Assembly: GCA_003497445.1 (NCBI GenBank)
Contig: DNNX01000062.1
Location: 1-9,831, forward strand
DNA length: 9,831 nucleotides
Direction of reading: 5' to 3'
Source of the DNA: Acholeplasmataceae bacterium
GTDB lineage: Bacteria > Bacillota_I > Bacilli_A > Acholeplasmatales > Acholeplasmataceae
Of the stretch, positions 1-7,308 are shown in pieces. The translations under genes were made by a program, and so were the position numbers. The notes beneath the pieces were generated by a model. That model made no database searches and was not told the DNA's origin. It worked only from the letters and a program-made list of their open reading frames with translations. Positions within the stretch are counted from its first letter, which is position 1, and every line of letters begins with the position of its first letter.

Positions 1-44
1 GGGTGCTTAAAGATGGACTTCATGATACAATATTCATGCAATAA
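1..44 (+). CDS. Possible 3' end of an unidentified upstream gene (partial)
   Basis: Reading from base 3, the frame is open from the window edge to a TAA stop at 42-44 and gives the tail VLKDGLHDTIFMQ. The stop overlaps the Shine-Dalgarno of the next gene (43-50), and such compact spacing is typical of genes in one operon. Only 13 residues are visible, so the family cannot be named. The main alternative is that this is a leader region: another frame has a stop at 8-10, and a third runs open into the decarboxylase. The call rests on position and plausible codon use only. Confidence 0.35.
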   Translation, partial: VLKDGLHDTIFMQ

Positions 45-50
45 AGGAGG
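43..50 (+). promoter_or_regulatory. Strong ribosome binding site that sets the decarboxylase start
   Basis: AAAGGAGG lies four bases before the ATG at 55 and is close to the full anti-16S complement. Two in-frame ATGs further upstream (13 and 22) have no such site in front of them. The start at 55 is therefore preferred, which removes 14 residues from the longest open frame. Confidence 0.85.
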
Positions 51-54
51 CGTT

Positions 55-1539
55 ATGAATCATCAATTAACACCTTATTTTACGAAATTAACAGAATATG
101 CAAAAAAAGATCGTGTGCCTCTAGATGTGCCTGGACACAAGATGGGATTTTTTCATAACGATATGATATCTGTATTAGGAGAACTACTATTTAGATTAGA
201 TGTCAATGCACCTGTTGGGCTTGACAACTTAAATGTTCCTAGAGGTGTGATTAAAGAAGCCCAAGCATTGTTTGCAGATGCATTTCAAGCAGAGCATGCA
301 TTTTTCTTAACTGGAGGGACGACACTTGGTATTTTAGCATTGATTATGTCTACTGCAAAAGCAAAAGAAAAGATCATTATGCCAAGAAACGTTCATAAAT
401 CGATTATTTCTGCATTGATTATGAGTGGTGCAATCCCGATATTTGTAGAACCAGTCATCGATGAAGATTTAGGGATCGCCAATCACATGCCTCTTTCTGC
501 ATTAAAAAAACAAATTGCCTTACATCCTGATGCGAAAGCAGTACTCGTGATTAACCCAACTTATTTTGGTGTTGCAAGTAACATGAAAGAAATTGTGGAC
601 ATTGCACATCAACACCACATGTTAGTGCTTGCGGATGAGGCACATGGGTCACATATGGTTTTTAGTGATGAGCTTCCCATAACTGCGATGCAAGCTGGTG
701 CCGATTTATCAGCAACTTCTATTCATAAAACAAGTGGGTCACTGACACAAAGTTCTGCCATACTTGCACAAGGATCTAGGTTTGATTATCAACGTCTTGT
801 CGCAACCATTCATATGGTTCAATCAACATCACCATCAGCATTACTTTTAGCTAGCTTGGATGTTGCGAGAAAAGCAATGTATTTTCAAGCTTCAGAAAAA
901 ATACATGCATTATTACCTAAAGTGAGAGATATCATCCATAAAATCAATCAACTCAAAGGGTTAAAAGCCTATAACAAGCAAGATTTCTTAAATCAAGGTG
1001 CGACGCATTTTGATGAAACAAAACTTATTATTAAAGTTTCAGGATTAGGTCTTACAGGCTTTGATATGTATCATATATTATCTGAGAAATTTGATATTCA
1101 AGTGGAGCTAGCAGAAACAAATTTGGTACTATGTGTGTTATCTGTTGGAACAACACAAAAACATCTAGAAAGATTATATGTTGCATGTAAAAACTTATCT
1201 GAGCAATATGGTGATCAAGTTTTAAATGTGGCTTCATATAAACCCAAAGGAAATTTTCCAGAAGCTTACGTCAGACCTAGAAGTGCCTATCATGCACCTA
1301 CGAGAAATGTGAAATATGAAGATGCAGTTGGAGAAATTGCAGCAGAATCCGTGATGATATATCCACCAGGGATTCCAATACTTATACCAGGTGAGATTAT
1401 TGATCAAGCACTTGTAGACGAACTTCTATTTTACATCTCACAAGGGTCTACAATACTAAGTGAATCTGAACAAGGATATTTTAAAGTCGTTGATAAAATA
1501 ACATGGCCCAAGTGGGAGGAAATAGAGGATGAGCTTTAA
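55..1539 (+). CDS. speA: Orn/Lys/Arg decarboxylase, probably arginine decarboxylase (SpeA type)
   Basis: A 494-residue, PLP-dependent, fold-type-I basic amino acid decarboxylase, most likely converting arginine to agmatine and CO2 in the cytoplasm. Visible motifs in order are PGHK (residues 26-29), the phosphate-binding GGTTLG (87-92), DEAHGSH (194-200) with D194 expected to contact the PLP ring nitrogen, SIHKTSGS with K225 as the Schiff-base lysine, and the C-terminal YPPGIP (436-441). The length matches the short Bacillus SpeA class of about 490 residues. It lacks the N-terminal wing domain of the inducible enzymes of over 700 residues. The next gene is an agmatinase whose start overlaps this gene's end by 11 bases, which favours arginine as substrate. 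Lysine (to cadaverine) or ornithine cannot be excluded from sequence. The family assignment is firm; the substrate rests on context. Confidence 0.85.
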   Translation: MNHQLTPYFTKLTEYAKKDRVPLDVPGHKMGFFHNDMISVLGELLFRLDVNAPVGLDNLNVPRGVIKEAQALFADAFQAEHAFFLTGGTTLGILALIMSTAKAKEKIIMPRNVHKSIISALIMSGAIPIFVEPVIDEDLGIANHMPLSALKKQIALHPDAKAVLVINPTYFGVASNMKEIVDIAHQHHMLVLADEAHGSHMVFSDELPITAMQAGADLSATSIHKTSGSLTQSSAILAQGSRFDYQRLVATIHMVQSTSPSALLLASLDVARKAMYFQASEKIHALLPKVRDIIHKINQLKGLKAYNKQDFLNQGATHFDETKLIIKVSGLGLTGFDMYHILSEKFDIQVELAETNLVLCVLSVGTTQKHLERLYVACKNLSEQYGDQVLNVASYKPKGNFPEAYVRPRSAYHAPTRNVKYEDAVGEIAAESVMIYPPGIPILIPGEIIDQALVDELLFYISQGSTILSESEQGYFKVVDKITWPKWEEIEDEL

Positions 1540-2404
1540 AAAAGTTGATTTAAGTTTTCAAAGTTGCAAAAGTAGTTACGATGAAAGTGATGTCGTCATA
1601 TTTAGTGTCCCGATGGATTGGACGACAAGTTTTAGACCGGGTACTCGATTTGCTGGCAATCAAGTGAGAGTGGATTCGTTTGGTATCGAATGGTATTCTC
1701 CTTATCGTCAAGTAGACTTAAAAGATTTCAAAACTAGTGATATTGGAGATTTAGATTTGCCAATTGGTGATGTTGAAAACAGTTTAAAAGTTGTATATGA
1801 AACATCCAAAGAAATTTATGCAGATGATAAATATCCTGTAATGATTGGCGGTGAACATCTTGTCACTTTACCAGTACTACAAGCTGCTAAAGAAAAATAT
1901 CAAAATTTACATGTCATTCATTTAGATGCTCACACTGATTTACGTGAATCATTTTTTGGAAGAACGTTATCACATGCAACATTTATGTATCACGCACATC
2001 AATTTTTAGGAGATCACACTATTCATCAATTTGGTATACGAAGTGGCGATAAACATGAATTTGAATGGGCACAAAAACATATTTATCAACGTAAGTTTGA
2101 TTTTGAAGGGCTCGATCAAACAGTGGAATCTCTTAAAAATGTCCCTGTCTATATCACCATTGATATTGATGTATTAGATCCATCTGTTGTACCTGGAACG
2201 GGGACGCCTGAACCCGGTGGGATGCAATATAAAGATTTACTTTGGGCGTTTGAACAATTTGAAAAACTTGGACACATCGTTGGTGTTGATCTCGTTGAAC
2301 TCAATCCATATTTAGACCCATCTGGAGCATCCACAGCAGTTGTTGTGAAATCAATTCGAGAACTGGTTTTAATTTTACAAAAAAATATAAACAAACGTAC
2401 ATAA
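1529..2404 (+). CDS. speB: Agmatinase (ureohydrolase family)
   Basis: A 291-residue, dimanganese ureohydrolase of normal length, expected to cleave agmatine to putrescine and urea. All six canonical metal ligands are present: H110 in GGEH, D133, H135 and D137 in DAHTD, and D212 and D214 in IDIDVLDP. The conserved GTGTPEPGG segment follows. The N-terminal region (PMDWTTSFRPGTRF, then EWYSPY) closely resembles Bacillus SpeB as I recall it, which favours agmatinase over arginase or formiminoglutamase. The ATG lies inside the decarboxylase gene (11-base overlap) with GGAGG at 1515-1519, so translation is probably coupled. The gene ends in tandem TAA codons. No convincing intrinsic terminator follows before the pdh promoter, so some read-through is possible. 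Confidence 0.9.
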   Translation: MSFKKVDLSFQSCKSSYDESDVVIFSVPMDWTTSFRPGTRFAGNQVRVDSFGIEWYSPYRQVDLKDFKTSDIGDLDLPIGDVENSLKVVYETSKEIYADDKYPVMIGGEHLVTLPVLQAAKEKYQNLHVIHLDAHTDLRESFFGRTLSHATFMYHAHQFLGDHTIHQFGIRSGDKHEFEWAQKHIYQRKFDFEGLDQTVESLKNVPVYITIDIDVLDPSVVPGTGTPEPGGMQYKDLLWAFEQFEKLGHIVGVDLVELNPYLDPSGASTAVVVKSIRELVLILQKNINKRT

Positions 2405-2408
2405 TAAA

Positions 2409-2422
2409 TAAAAACGTTATCA
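2409..2422 (+). promoter_or_regulatory. cre-like (CcpA-type) operator upstream of the pdh promoter
   Basis: TAAAAACGTTATCA matches the catabolite-responsive element pattern TGWAANCGNTNWCA at 13 of 14 positions; the only mismatch is A for G at position 2. It is centred about 65 bases before the predicted transcription start. In Bacillus, cre sites upstream of the -35 box can act in activation. Whether this organism has a CcpA-like regulator cannot be seen here, and a chance match in AT-rich DNA is possible. Confidence 0.4.
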
Positions 2423-2451
2423 AAAGATAAAAAAACTTAATGGCTTGATAA
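2417..2451. repeat. Inverted repeat TTATCAA/TTGATAA with nested palindrome
   Basis: TTATCAA (2417-2423) and TTGATAA (2445-2451) are perfect 7-base inverted repeats 21 bases apart, and the second arm covers the -35 box. A nested palindrome TTATC-AAAA-GATAA occupies 2417-2430. On the plus strand no T-run follows, so this is unlikely to be a terminator of the agmatinase gene. A regulator binding site is the more natural reading but is unproven, as AT-rich DNA makes short repeats common. Confidence 0.4.
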
Positions 2452-2473
2452 AAAAGGCTAAAAACACTATAAT
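2445..2473 (+). promoter_or_regulatory. Sigma-A-type promoter of the pdh operon
   Basis: TTGATA (2445-2450) and TATAAT (2468-2473) are separated by exactly 17 bases. This is one mismatch from the consensus -35 box and a perfect -10 box. Initiation is expected near 2480, giving a leader of about 23 bases that carries AGGAGG (2492-2497) five bases before the pdhA ATG. It is the strongest promoter I can find in the window and fits a highly expressed metabolic operon. Confidence 0.85.
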
Positions 2474-2502
2474 AAACTATGTAAATTCGATAGGAGGCTT
2501 AT

Positions 2503-3591
2503 ATGCTATTCAAAGATTTTGATCCACTAAAAGGAAAGCGCCTTGAAATTTTAGATGCTGAAGGAAATATAACTAATACAAAACTTGAGCCTAAAATTGA
2601 TAAAGAGACGCTTTTAAAAATGTATAAGACTATGACTTTAGGTCGTGTTGCTGACATTAGAGCATTACAATATCAACGTCAAGGACGTATGCTAACTTAT
2701 GCACCAAACATGGGACAAGAAGCTGCCCAAGTTGGTTCTATGGCAGCTCTTGATAAAAAAGACTGGTTATCACCAGGCTTCCGTGATTTAAATTTAATGT
2801 TATATCGCGGTGTACCACTAAAACAAATTTATTTATATTGGTATGGGAACGAATGGGGTAATCATTTTGAAGAAGACATGAGAATTTTACCAATCAATAT
2901 TATTATTGGGTCTCAAGTTGCACATGCTGCAGGGTTAGCATATGCATCTAAAATTCAAAATAAAGGTGAAGTTGCACTCGCAGTTATTGGTGATGGTGGG
3001 ACATCACATGGTGAATTTTATGAAGGATTAAACTTTGCTGCAAGTTATGATGCGCCGCTTGTTGTTTTAATTCAAAATAACCAATATGCAATCTCCACAC
3101 CTCGTCGTAAGGCGACAAAAGCCGAAACGTTAGCTCAAAAAGCTGTCGCATTCGGGGCAGAAGGTATACAAGTGGATGGTAATGATGTTCTTGCAATGTA
3201 TGTTGCAATGAAAGAAGCTGCAGAACATGCGCGTTCAGGTAAAGGTGTTGTTTTAGTTGAAGCCGTCACTTACCGAATGGGACCTCATACGACTTCTGAT
3301 GATCCATCTATTTATAGAACGAAAGAAGAAGAGCAAGAATGGGCGAAAAAAGATCCAATCGCACGCTTTAAGAAATATCTTATGGACAAAGGTTATTGGA
3401 CTGAAGAAGAAGAAGCGAAACTTGATGAAGCAAACAATGCATTTGTAAAAGAAACATTCGAATGGGTTGAAGCAAATGGTGCTGCAACATTAGAAGATGT
3501 CTTCAAATATACGTACGCCGAAATGACACCTCAACTCACTGAACAATATGAAACACACAAAAAATTCCTTGAAGAAAGTGAGGGTAAATAA
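2503..3591 (+). CDS. pdhA: Pyruvate dehydrogenase E1 component, alpha subunit
   Basis: A 362-residue E1alpha subunit of the cytoplasmic pyruvate dehydrogenase complex. With E1beta it decarboxylates pyruvate using thiamine diphosphate and reductively acetylates the lipoyl group of E2. The ThDP/Mg motif runs from GDGG (163-166) to NN (192-193), the expected spacing. The conserved active-site loop YRMGPHTTSDDP lies at 257-268, including H262. Length and the separate-subunit layout match the Bacillus type rather than the single-chain E1 of enterobacteria. It is the first gene of a four-gene operon behind a strong promoter and an AGGAGG site. A branched-chain 2-oxo acid dehydrogenase is the main alternative, but the overall similarity and the pdhABCD order favour pyruvate. 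Confidence 0.96.
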   Translation: MLFKDFDPLKGKRLEILDAEGNITNTKLEPKIDKETLLKMYKTMTLGRVADIRALQYQRQGRMLTYAPNMGQEAAQVGSMAALDKKDWLSPGFRDLNLMLYRGVPLKQIYLYWYGNEWGNHFEEDMRILPINIIIGSQVAHAAGLAYASKIQNKGEVALAVIGDGGTSHGEFYEGLNFAASYDAPLVVLIQNNQYAISTPRRKATKAETLAQKAVAFGAEGIQVDGNDVLAMYVAMKEAAEHARSGKGVVLVEAVTYRMGPHTTSDDPSIYRTKEEEQEWAKKDPIARFKKYLMDKGYWTEEEEAKLDEANNAFVKETFEWVEANGAATLEDVFKYTYAEMTPQLTEQYETHKKFLEESEGK

Positions 3592-3593
3592 TC

Positions 3594-4577
3594 ATGGCAG
3601 TTCTAAATTTAGTACAAGCAATTAATCAAGCATTAGATCAAAAAATGGAAGATGATAGCCGTGTTGTAATCTTCGGGGAAGATTCAGGATATGAAGGTGG
3701 TGTTTTCCGTGTTACCGCTGGACTTCAAAAGAAATACGGAGAAGACCGTGTATTTGATACGCCAATCGCTGAAGGCGCGATTACAGGTTCTGCAATTGGT
3801 ATGGCTGTCAATGGACTAGTACCTGTTGCAGAAATTCAATTCGATGGCTTTGTTTTCCCTGGTATTACTGAAATTGTGACACACATGGCAAGATACCGTA
3901 ACCGTTCACGTGGGCGTTATGGATTGCCAATCGTTGTACGCTTCCCAGTAGGTGGAGGTATTCGTGCCCTAGAGCACCACAGTGAATCATTAGAATCTTT
4001 ACTTGGACAAATTCCAGGATTAAAAGTGGTGATGCCATCAACACCATATGATGCTAAAGGGTTATTAATCTCTGCAATTGAAGATCCAGATCCAGTGATT
4101 TTCATGGAACCAAAACGTATTTATCGTTCAGGAAAACAAGAGGTGCCTGAAGACATGTATCGTATTCCACTTGGAAAAGCAAAAGTTGTTAAAGAAGGTA
4201 AAGATGTGACTGTCGTTGCATGGGGACCTTTCGTACGTGAAGTCGAAAAAGCTGCTGAACTACTTAAATCTCAAGCCGAAAATATTGATATTGAACTCAT
4301 TGATTTAAGAACAATTAATCCAATTGATGAAGAAACGATTATTAATTCAGTTAAAAAAACTGGACGCTTTGTTGTCGTTCAAGAAGCTGTTAAAACGTAC
4401 GGACCAGGAGCTGAACTCATTGCACTCGTAAATGAAAAAGCATTCTTACATTTAGAGGCTCAACCGACACGTGTCACAGGTTTTGATATTACTGTACCAC
4501 TTCCTCGTGGAGAACACTTCCATTTTATTCAACCAGAAAGAATTGCAGCTGAAATTAAAAAAGTTGCGAAATTTTAA
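3594..4577 (+). CDS. pdhB: Pyruvate dehydrogenase E1 component, beta subunit
   Basis: A 327-residue E1beta subunit that completes the ThDP-binding sites with E1alpha. GEDSGYEGGVFRVT (28-41) and DTPIAEGAI (55-63) are hallmark segments, and E60 is the glutamate expected to activate the ThDP aminopyrimidine. LEHHSES carries H128 and H129, with H128 at the position of the active-site histidine of Bacillus E1beta. The C-terminal transketolase domain includes DLRTINPID and the final PLPRGEHF-type segment. The length is normal. Only two bases separate it from the pdhA stop, and a GAGG site lies within the last pdhA codons, so the two subunits are probably made in matched amounts. Confidence 0.96.
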   Translation: MAVLNLVQAINQALDQKMEDDSRVVIFGEDSGYEGGVFRVTAGLQKKYGEDRVFDTPIAEGAITGSAIGMAVNGLVPVAEIQFDGFVFPGITEIVTHMARYRNRSRGRYGLPIVVRFPVGGGIRALEHHSESLESLLGQIPGLKVVMPSTPYDAKGLLISAIEDPDPVIFMEPKRIYRSGKQEVPEDMYRIPLGKAKVVKEGKDVTVVAWGPFVREVEKAAELLKSQAENIDIELIDLRTINPIDEETIINSVKKTGRFVVVQEAVKTYGPGAELIALVNEKAFLHLEAQPTRVTGFDITVPLPRGEHFHFIQPERIAAEIKKVAKF

Positions 4578-4588
4578 GGAGGCCTTTC

Positions 4589-5872
4589 ATGTTTGATTTT
4601 AAATTCTCAGATGTTGGTGAAGGCTTACATGAAGGTGTCATTCTAGAATGGCATTTCAAAGAAGGCGATACTGTTAAAGAAGGTGAACTTTTAGTTGTTA
4701 TCGAAACAGATAAAGTCAATGCTGAACTTACAGCACCAGTATCCGGTGTCATTAAAAAATTAGGTGCCCAAGTGGGACAAATGATTCACGTTGGTGAAAC
4801 ATTAGTTCTTATTGATGATGGTACAGGTGGTGATGTTCCTGAAGGATCCGCTCCTGCTGAAGAGGTGAAAACTGAAGCAGCTGGTGAAGGTGAAGAAAAT
4901 GAACAAGGTGTGATTGGTGAAATTGAAGTATCTTCAGCAGTGATGGCTTCTTCTAACGAAGGTATGTCTGCTGCACCAACACAAACCCAAACAGCTACAA
5001 AAGCATTAGCAACACCTGCTGCAAGAAAACTAGCACGTGATCTAGGTGTAGATATTAACACAGTTACTGGTAGTGGTGCACATGGTCGTGTTATGAAAGA
5101 AGATATTATCGCGGCATCAGGGTCTGCATCAACACAAACTGTTGCAGCACCAAAAGTATCTATTTCTAAAGAAGGTAATGTGGAAGTTGTTCCAATTACA
5201 AAACTTAGAAAAGCCATTGTATCTGCAATGACACGTTCAAAACAAATCATTCCACATACAGTACTTATTAATGAACTTGAAGTAGATCAACTTGTTGAAC
5301 TACGACAATCTTTAAAAAACCAAGAATTATATGCTGATGTAAAAATCACGTACATGCCATTCATTATGAAGGCTGTTGTAAAAGCGTTACAAGCATTCCC
5401 AGTTTTTAATAGTTCATTTGATCAAGAAAATGATCAAGTGGTCTTAAAGAAATTTTATAATCTAGGTATGGCAGTCGATACACCTGATGGACTTATTGTT
5501 CCTGTTGTTAAAAATGCAGATGACTTAACCATCGTAGGTCTTGCAAAAGAAACACGTCGTCTTGCAGAGTTAACAAGAGACCGTAAAGTTCAACTTGCAG
5601 ATTTAAAAGATGCGACCTTCTCAATTACAAATTTTGGATCGATTGGCGTTCCATTTGGAACACCAATTATTAATCATCCAGAAGTTGCAATTTTAGGTGT
5701 TGGTAACATTTCTAGAAAACCAGTTGTTCGCGGAGATCAAGTCGTTCCTGGTTATGTGATGCCATTATCTTTAGCTGTTGACCACAGAATTATTGATGGT
5801 GCTGATGCAGGTAGATTCTTGAATTTAGTGAAGCAATTACTTGAAAATCCAAGTTTGTTACTCATTGATTAA
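4589..5872 (+). CDS. pdhC: Dihydrolipoamide acetyltransferase (E2) of pyruvate dehydrogenase
   Basis: A 427-residue E2 core protein that transfers the acetyl group from lipoamide to CoA. Its domains are one N-terminal lipoyl domain (about 1-77) with lipoylated K42 in ETDKVNAE, an acidic/alanine-rich flexible linker (about 78-138), a peripheral subunit-binding domain (about 140-174, ATPAARKLAR to GRVMKEDI) and the catalytic domain (about 200-427). The catalytic domain ends in DHRIIDG with H399 and D403. A single lipoyl domain is within the family range. An interesting short segment, GVIGEIEVSSAVMA (107-120), interrupts the low-complexity linker. The stop codon of pdhB overlaps the AAGGAGG site (4576-4582), supporting the ATG at 4589. 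Confidence 0.96.
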   Translation: MFDFKFSDVGEGLHEGVILEWHFKEGDTVKEGELLVVIETDKVNAELTAPVSGVIKKLGAQVGQMIHVGETLVLIDDGTGGDVPEGSAPAEEVKTEAAGEGEENEQGVIGEIEVSSAVMASSNEGMSAAPTQTQTATKALATPAARKLARDLGVDINTVTGSGAHGRVMKEDIIAASGSASTQTVAAPKVSISKEGNVEVVPITKLRKAIVSAMTRSKQIIPHTVLINELEVDQLVELRQSLKNQELYADVKITYMPFIMKAVVKALQAFPVFNSSFDQENDQVVLKKFYNLGMAVDTPDGLIVPVVKNADDLTIVGLAKETRRLAELTRDRKVQLADLKDATFSITNFGSIGVPFGTPIINHPEVAILGVGNISRKPVVRGDQVVPGYVMPLSLAVDHRIIDGADAGRFLNLVKQLLENPSLLLID

Positions 5873-5881
5873 GGTGATAGC

Positions 5882-7252
5882 ATGAAGTCATATGATATCG
5901 TCGTATTAGGTAGTGGTCCGGGTGGTTATGTTGCAGCAATTAAAGCAGCACAACTCGGAAAAAAAGTTGCAATTATTGAAAAAGAATCGCTTGGTGGTGT
6001 TTGTTTAAATTGGGGTTGTATCCCAACGAAAACACTTCTTAAAAATGCTAAAGTATTTAAATATGTACAACATGCACTTGATTATGGTGTTGTTGTGGAT
6101 GGTAAAGTATCTGTAGATTGGGCTAAGATGCTTGCTAGAAAAAATAAAGTTGTGAAACAACTTACTGGCGGTGTCGCTGGATTACTCAAGAAAAACAAAG
6201 TCGATGTTTACATGGGCGTTGGTAAAGTCTTATCAAAAAATAAACTTGAAGTTAACGGTGAAACATTAGAAACAAAAAATTTAATTTTAGCGACTGGAGC
6301 GTCTCCATTAACTCCTCCAATCCCCGGATTAAAAGAAGGACTTCAAAACGGATTTGTAAAAACATCTAAAGAAATGTTGGATACAGAATCTATTCCAGAA
6401 GAACTTGTGATTATCGGTGGTGGTGTCATTGGTGTTGAATTTGCAACAATTTTCTCTGCCATGTCTAAAAAAGTCACAATTATTGAAAAACTTGATGGCA
6501 TTTTGCCAACAGTAGATGATGATGTAAGAGATAAATACGCACAAATACTTTCAAAAGATGGCATTCAATTATTGACATCTGCTGAAGTAAAAACGATTGG
6601 TAAAGATAGTGTGACCTATTTAAAAGATGGTAAAGAAACAACCATTAAAGCATCTACTGTCTTGCTATCTATTGGTATGAAACCTAATTCAGATGGATTA
6701 GAAGTGCTCAATTTAAAAATGGATAGAGCATCAGTTGTTACCAATGAAAAACTTGAAACATCTGTTTCAGGTGTCTATGCGATTGGTGATTTAAACGGAA
6801 AATATATGCTCGCACATGTCGCTTCAACCGAAGGTCTTGTAGCTGTTGAAAACATTTGTGGACATAAAACAACAATAGATTATACACAAATTCCAAGTGC
6901 CATTTATGGATCTCCAGAAATCGGTATGATTGGTCTTACTGAAAAAGAAGTAAAAGTACAAGGAAAAGACTATAAAGTTTCTACATTTCCACTCGCTGCA
7001 AATGGCCGCAGTTTAGGTGAAAATGAACCTAATGGCTTTATCAAAATTATTTTTGACAAGAAATATGGTGAAGTTCTTGGTGCACATATGCTTGCATATA
7101 ATGCATCAGAATTACTTGGTGAAATTGGTGTCACGATGAAACTCGAGGGTACCGCTGAAGAGATTGCTCAAACCATTCATGCGCATCCAACGCTATCAGA
7201 AATCATCTTAGAAGCTTCACATGGATATGATGGAAAACCAATACATATGTAA
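5882..7252 (+). CDS. pdhD: Dihydrolipoamide dehydrogenase (E3)
   Basis: A 456-residue FAD flavoprotein that reoxidises the dihydrolipoyl group of E2 and reduces NAD+. Features are the FAD dinucleotide fold GSGPGG (10-15), the redox disulfide C41/C46 in GGVCLNWGCIPTK, ATGASP (137-142), the NAD fold GGGVIG (179-184), the second FAD contact IGDLNG with D303, and the C-terminal catalytic pair H435 and E440 in HAHPTLSE. It has no N-terminal lipoyl domain, unlike the E3 of several mycoplasmas. Nine bases separate it from pdhC, with a weaker AAGGTGA ribosome site starting in the pdhC stop. It closes the operon with tandem TAA codons and a strong terminator. It could also serve other 2-oxo acid complexes if any are encoded elsewhere. 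Confidence 0.96.
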   Translation: MKSYDIVVLGSGPGGYVAAIKAAQLGKKVAIIEKESLGGVCLNWGCIPTKTLLKNAKVFKYVQHALDYGVVVDGKVSVDWAKMLARKNKVVKQLTGGVAGLLKKNKVDVYMGVGKVLSKNKLEVNGETLETKNLILATGASPLTPPIPGLKEGLQNGFVKTSKEMLDTESIPEELVIIGGGVIGVEFATIFSAMSKKVTIIEKLDGILPTVDDDVRDKYAQILSKDGIQLLTSAEVKTIGKDSVTYLKDGKETTIKASTVLLSIGMKPNSDGLEVLNLKMDRASVVTNEKLETSVSGVYAIGDLNGKYMLAHVASTEGLVAVENICGHKTTIDYTQIPSAIYGSPEIGMIGLTEKEVKVQGKDYKVSTFPLAANGRSLGENEPNGFIKIIFDKKYGEVLGAHMLAYNASELLGEIGVTMKLEGTAEEIAQTIHAHPTLSEIILEASHGYDGKPIHM

Positions 7253-7257
7253 TAAAT

Positions 7258-7282
7258 AAAGTGGTAATATACCACTTTTTTT
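7258..7282 (+). terminator. Rho-independent terminator of the pdh operon
   Basis: AAAGTGGTA (7258-7266) pairs perfectly with TACCACTTT (7270-7278) around a three-base ATA loop, giving a 9-base-pair stem. It is followed by further Ts to 7282, so the T-run spans seven bases. It lies six bases after the pdhD stop codon. Confidence 0.9.
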
Positions 7283-7297
7283 ATGCTAAAATAGCAT
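7283..7297. repeat. Small palindrome ATGCTA-AAA-TAGCAT over a possible -10 box
   Basis: A perfect 6-base inverted repeat with a 3-base centre sits directly after the pdh terminator T-run and ends just before the AGAGG ribosome site of the lipid kinase gene. It contains the putative extended -10 box. No T-run follows it, so it is not a second terminator. It may be an operator, an mRNA 5' hairpin or chance. Confidence 0.5.
7284..7292 (+). promoter_or_regulatory. Possible extended -10 promoter for the lipid kinase-glpK pair
   Basis: TG-C-TAAAAT (7284-7292) has the TGn extension and a -10 box one base from consensus. No good -35 box is present 16-18 bases upstream, where the terminator stem lies. 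Initiation near 7299 would give a very short leader starting at the ribosome site. A promoter is expected here because the pdh terminator precedes it, but the exact site is uncertain. Confidence 0.4.
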
Positions 7298-7308
7298 TAG
7301 AGGAACAC

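Noticed and set aside
26..31. TACAAT as a -10 box for the decarboxylase
   Set aside because: No -35-like hexamer is present at suitable spacing within the visible sequence, and the stretch may be the end of an upstream coding region.
13..54. Upstream ATGs (13 and 22) for the decarboxylase
   Set aside because: No ribosome site precedes them, whereas ATG 55 has AAAGGAGG. Bacillus-type SpeA proteins are close to 490 residues, matching the shorter form.
2417..2430. TTATC-AAAA-GATAA as a terminator for the agmatinase gene
   Set aside because: The stem is only five AT-rich pairs and is followed on the plus strand by As rather than Ts.
3257..3448. 63-residue plus-strand frame inside pdhA
   Set aside because: It is an out-of-frame reading of the lysine/glutamate-rich pdhA C-terminal part, with an extreme lysine bias and no independent ribosome site.
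4786..5250. 154-residue open frame on the minus strand opposite pdhC
   Set aside because: It lies wholly over the lipoyl, linker and subunit-binding regions of a clearly real E2 gene. Its serine/alanine-rich translation mirrors the repetitive linker codons, and it has no family motif.
7261..7308. GTG start giving the lipid kinase 16 extra residues
   Set aside because: The added segment is the terminator hairpin, T-run and palindrome read as codons. The ATG at 7309 has AGAGG at good spacing and fits the family's N-terminus.
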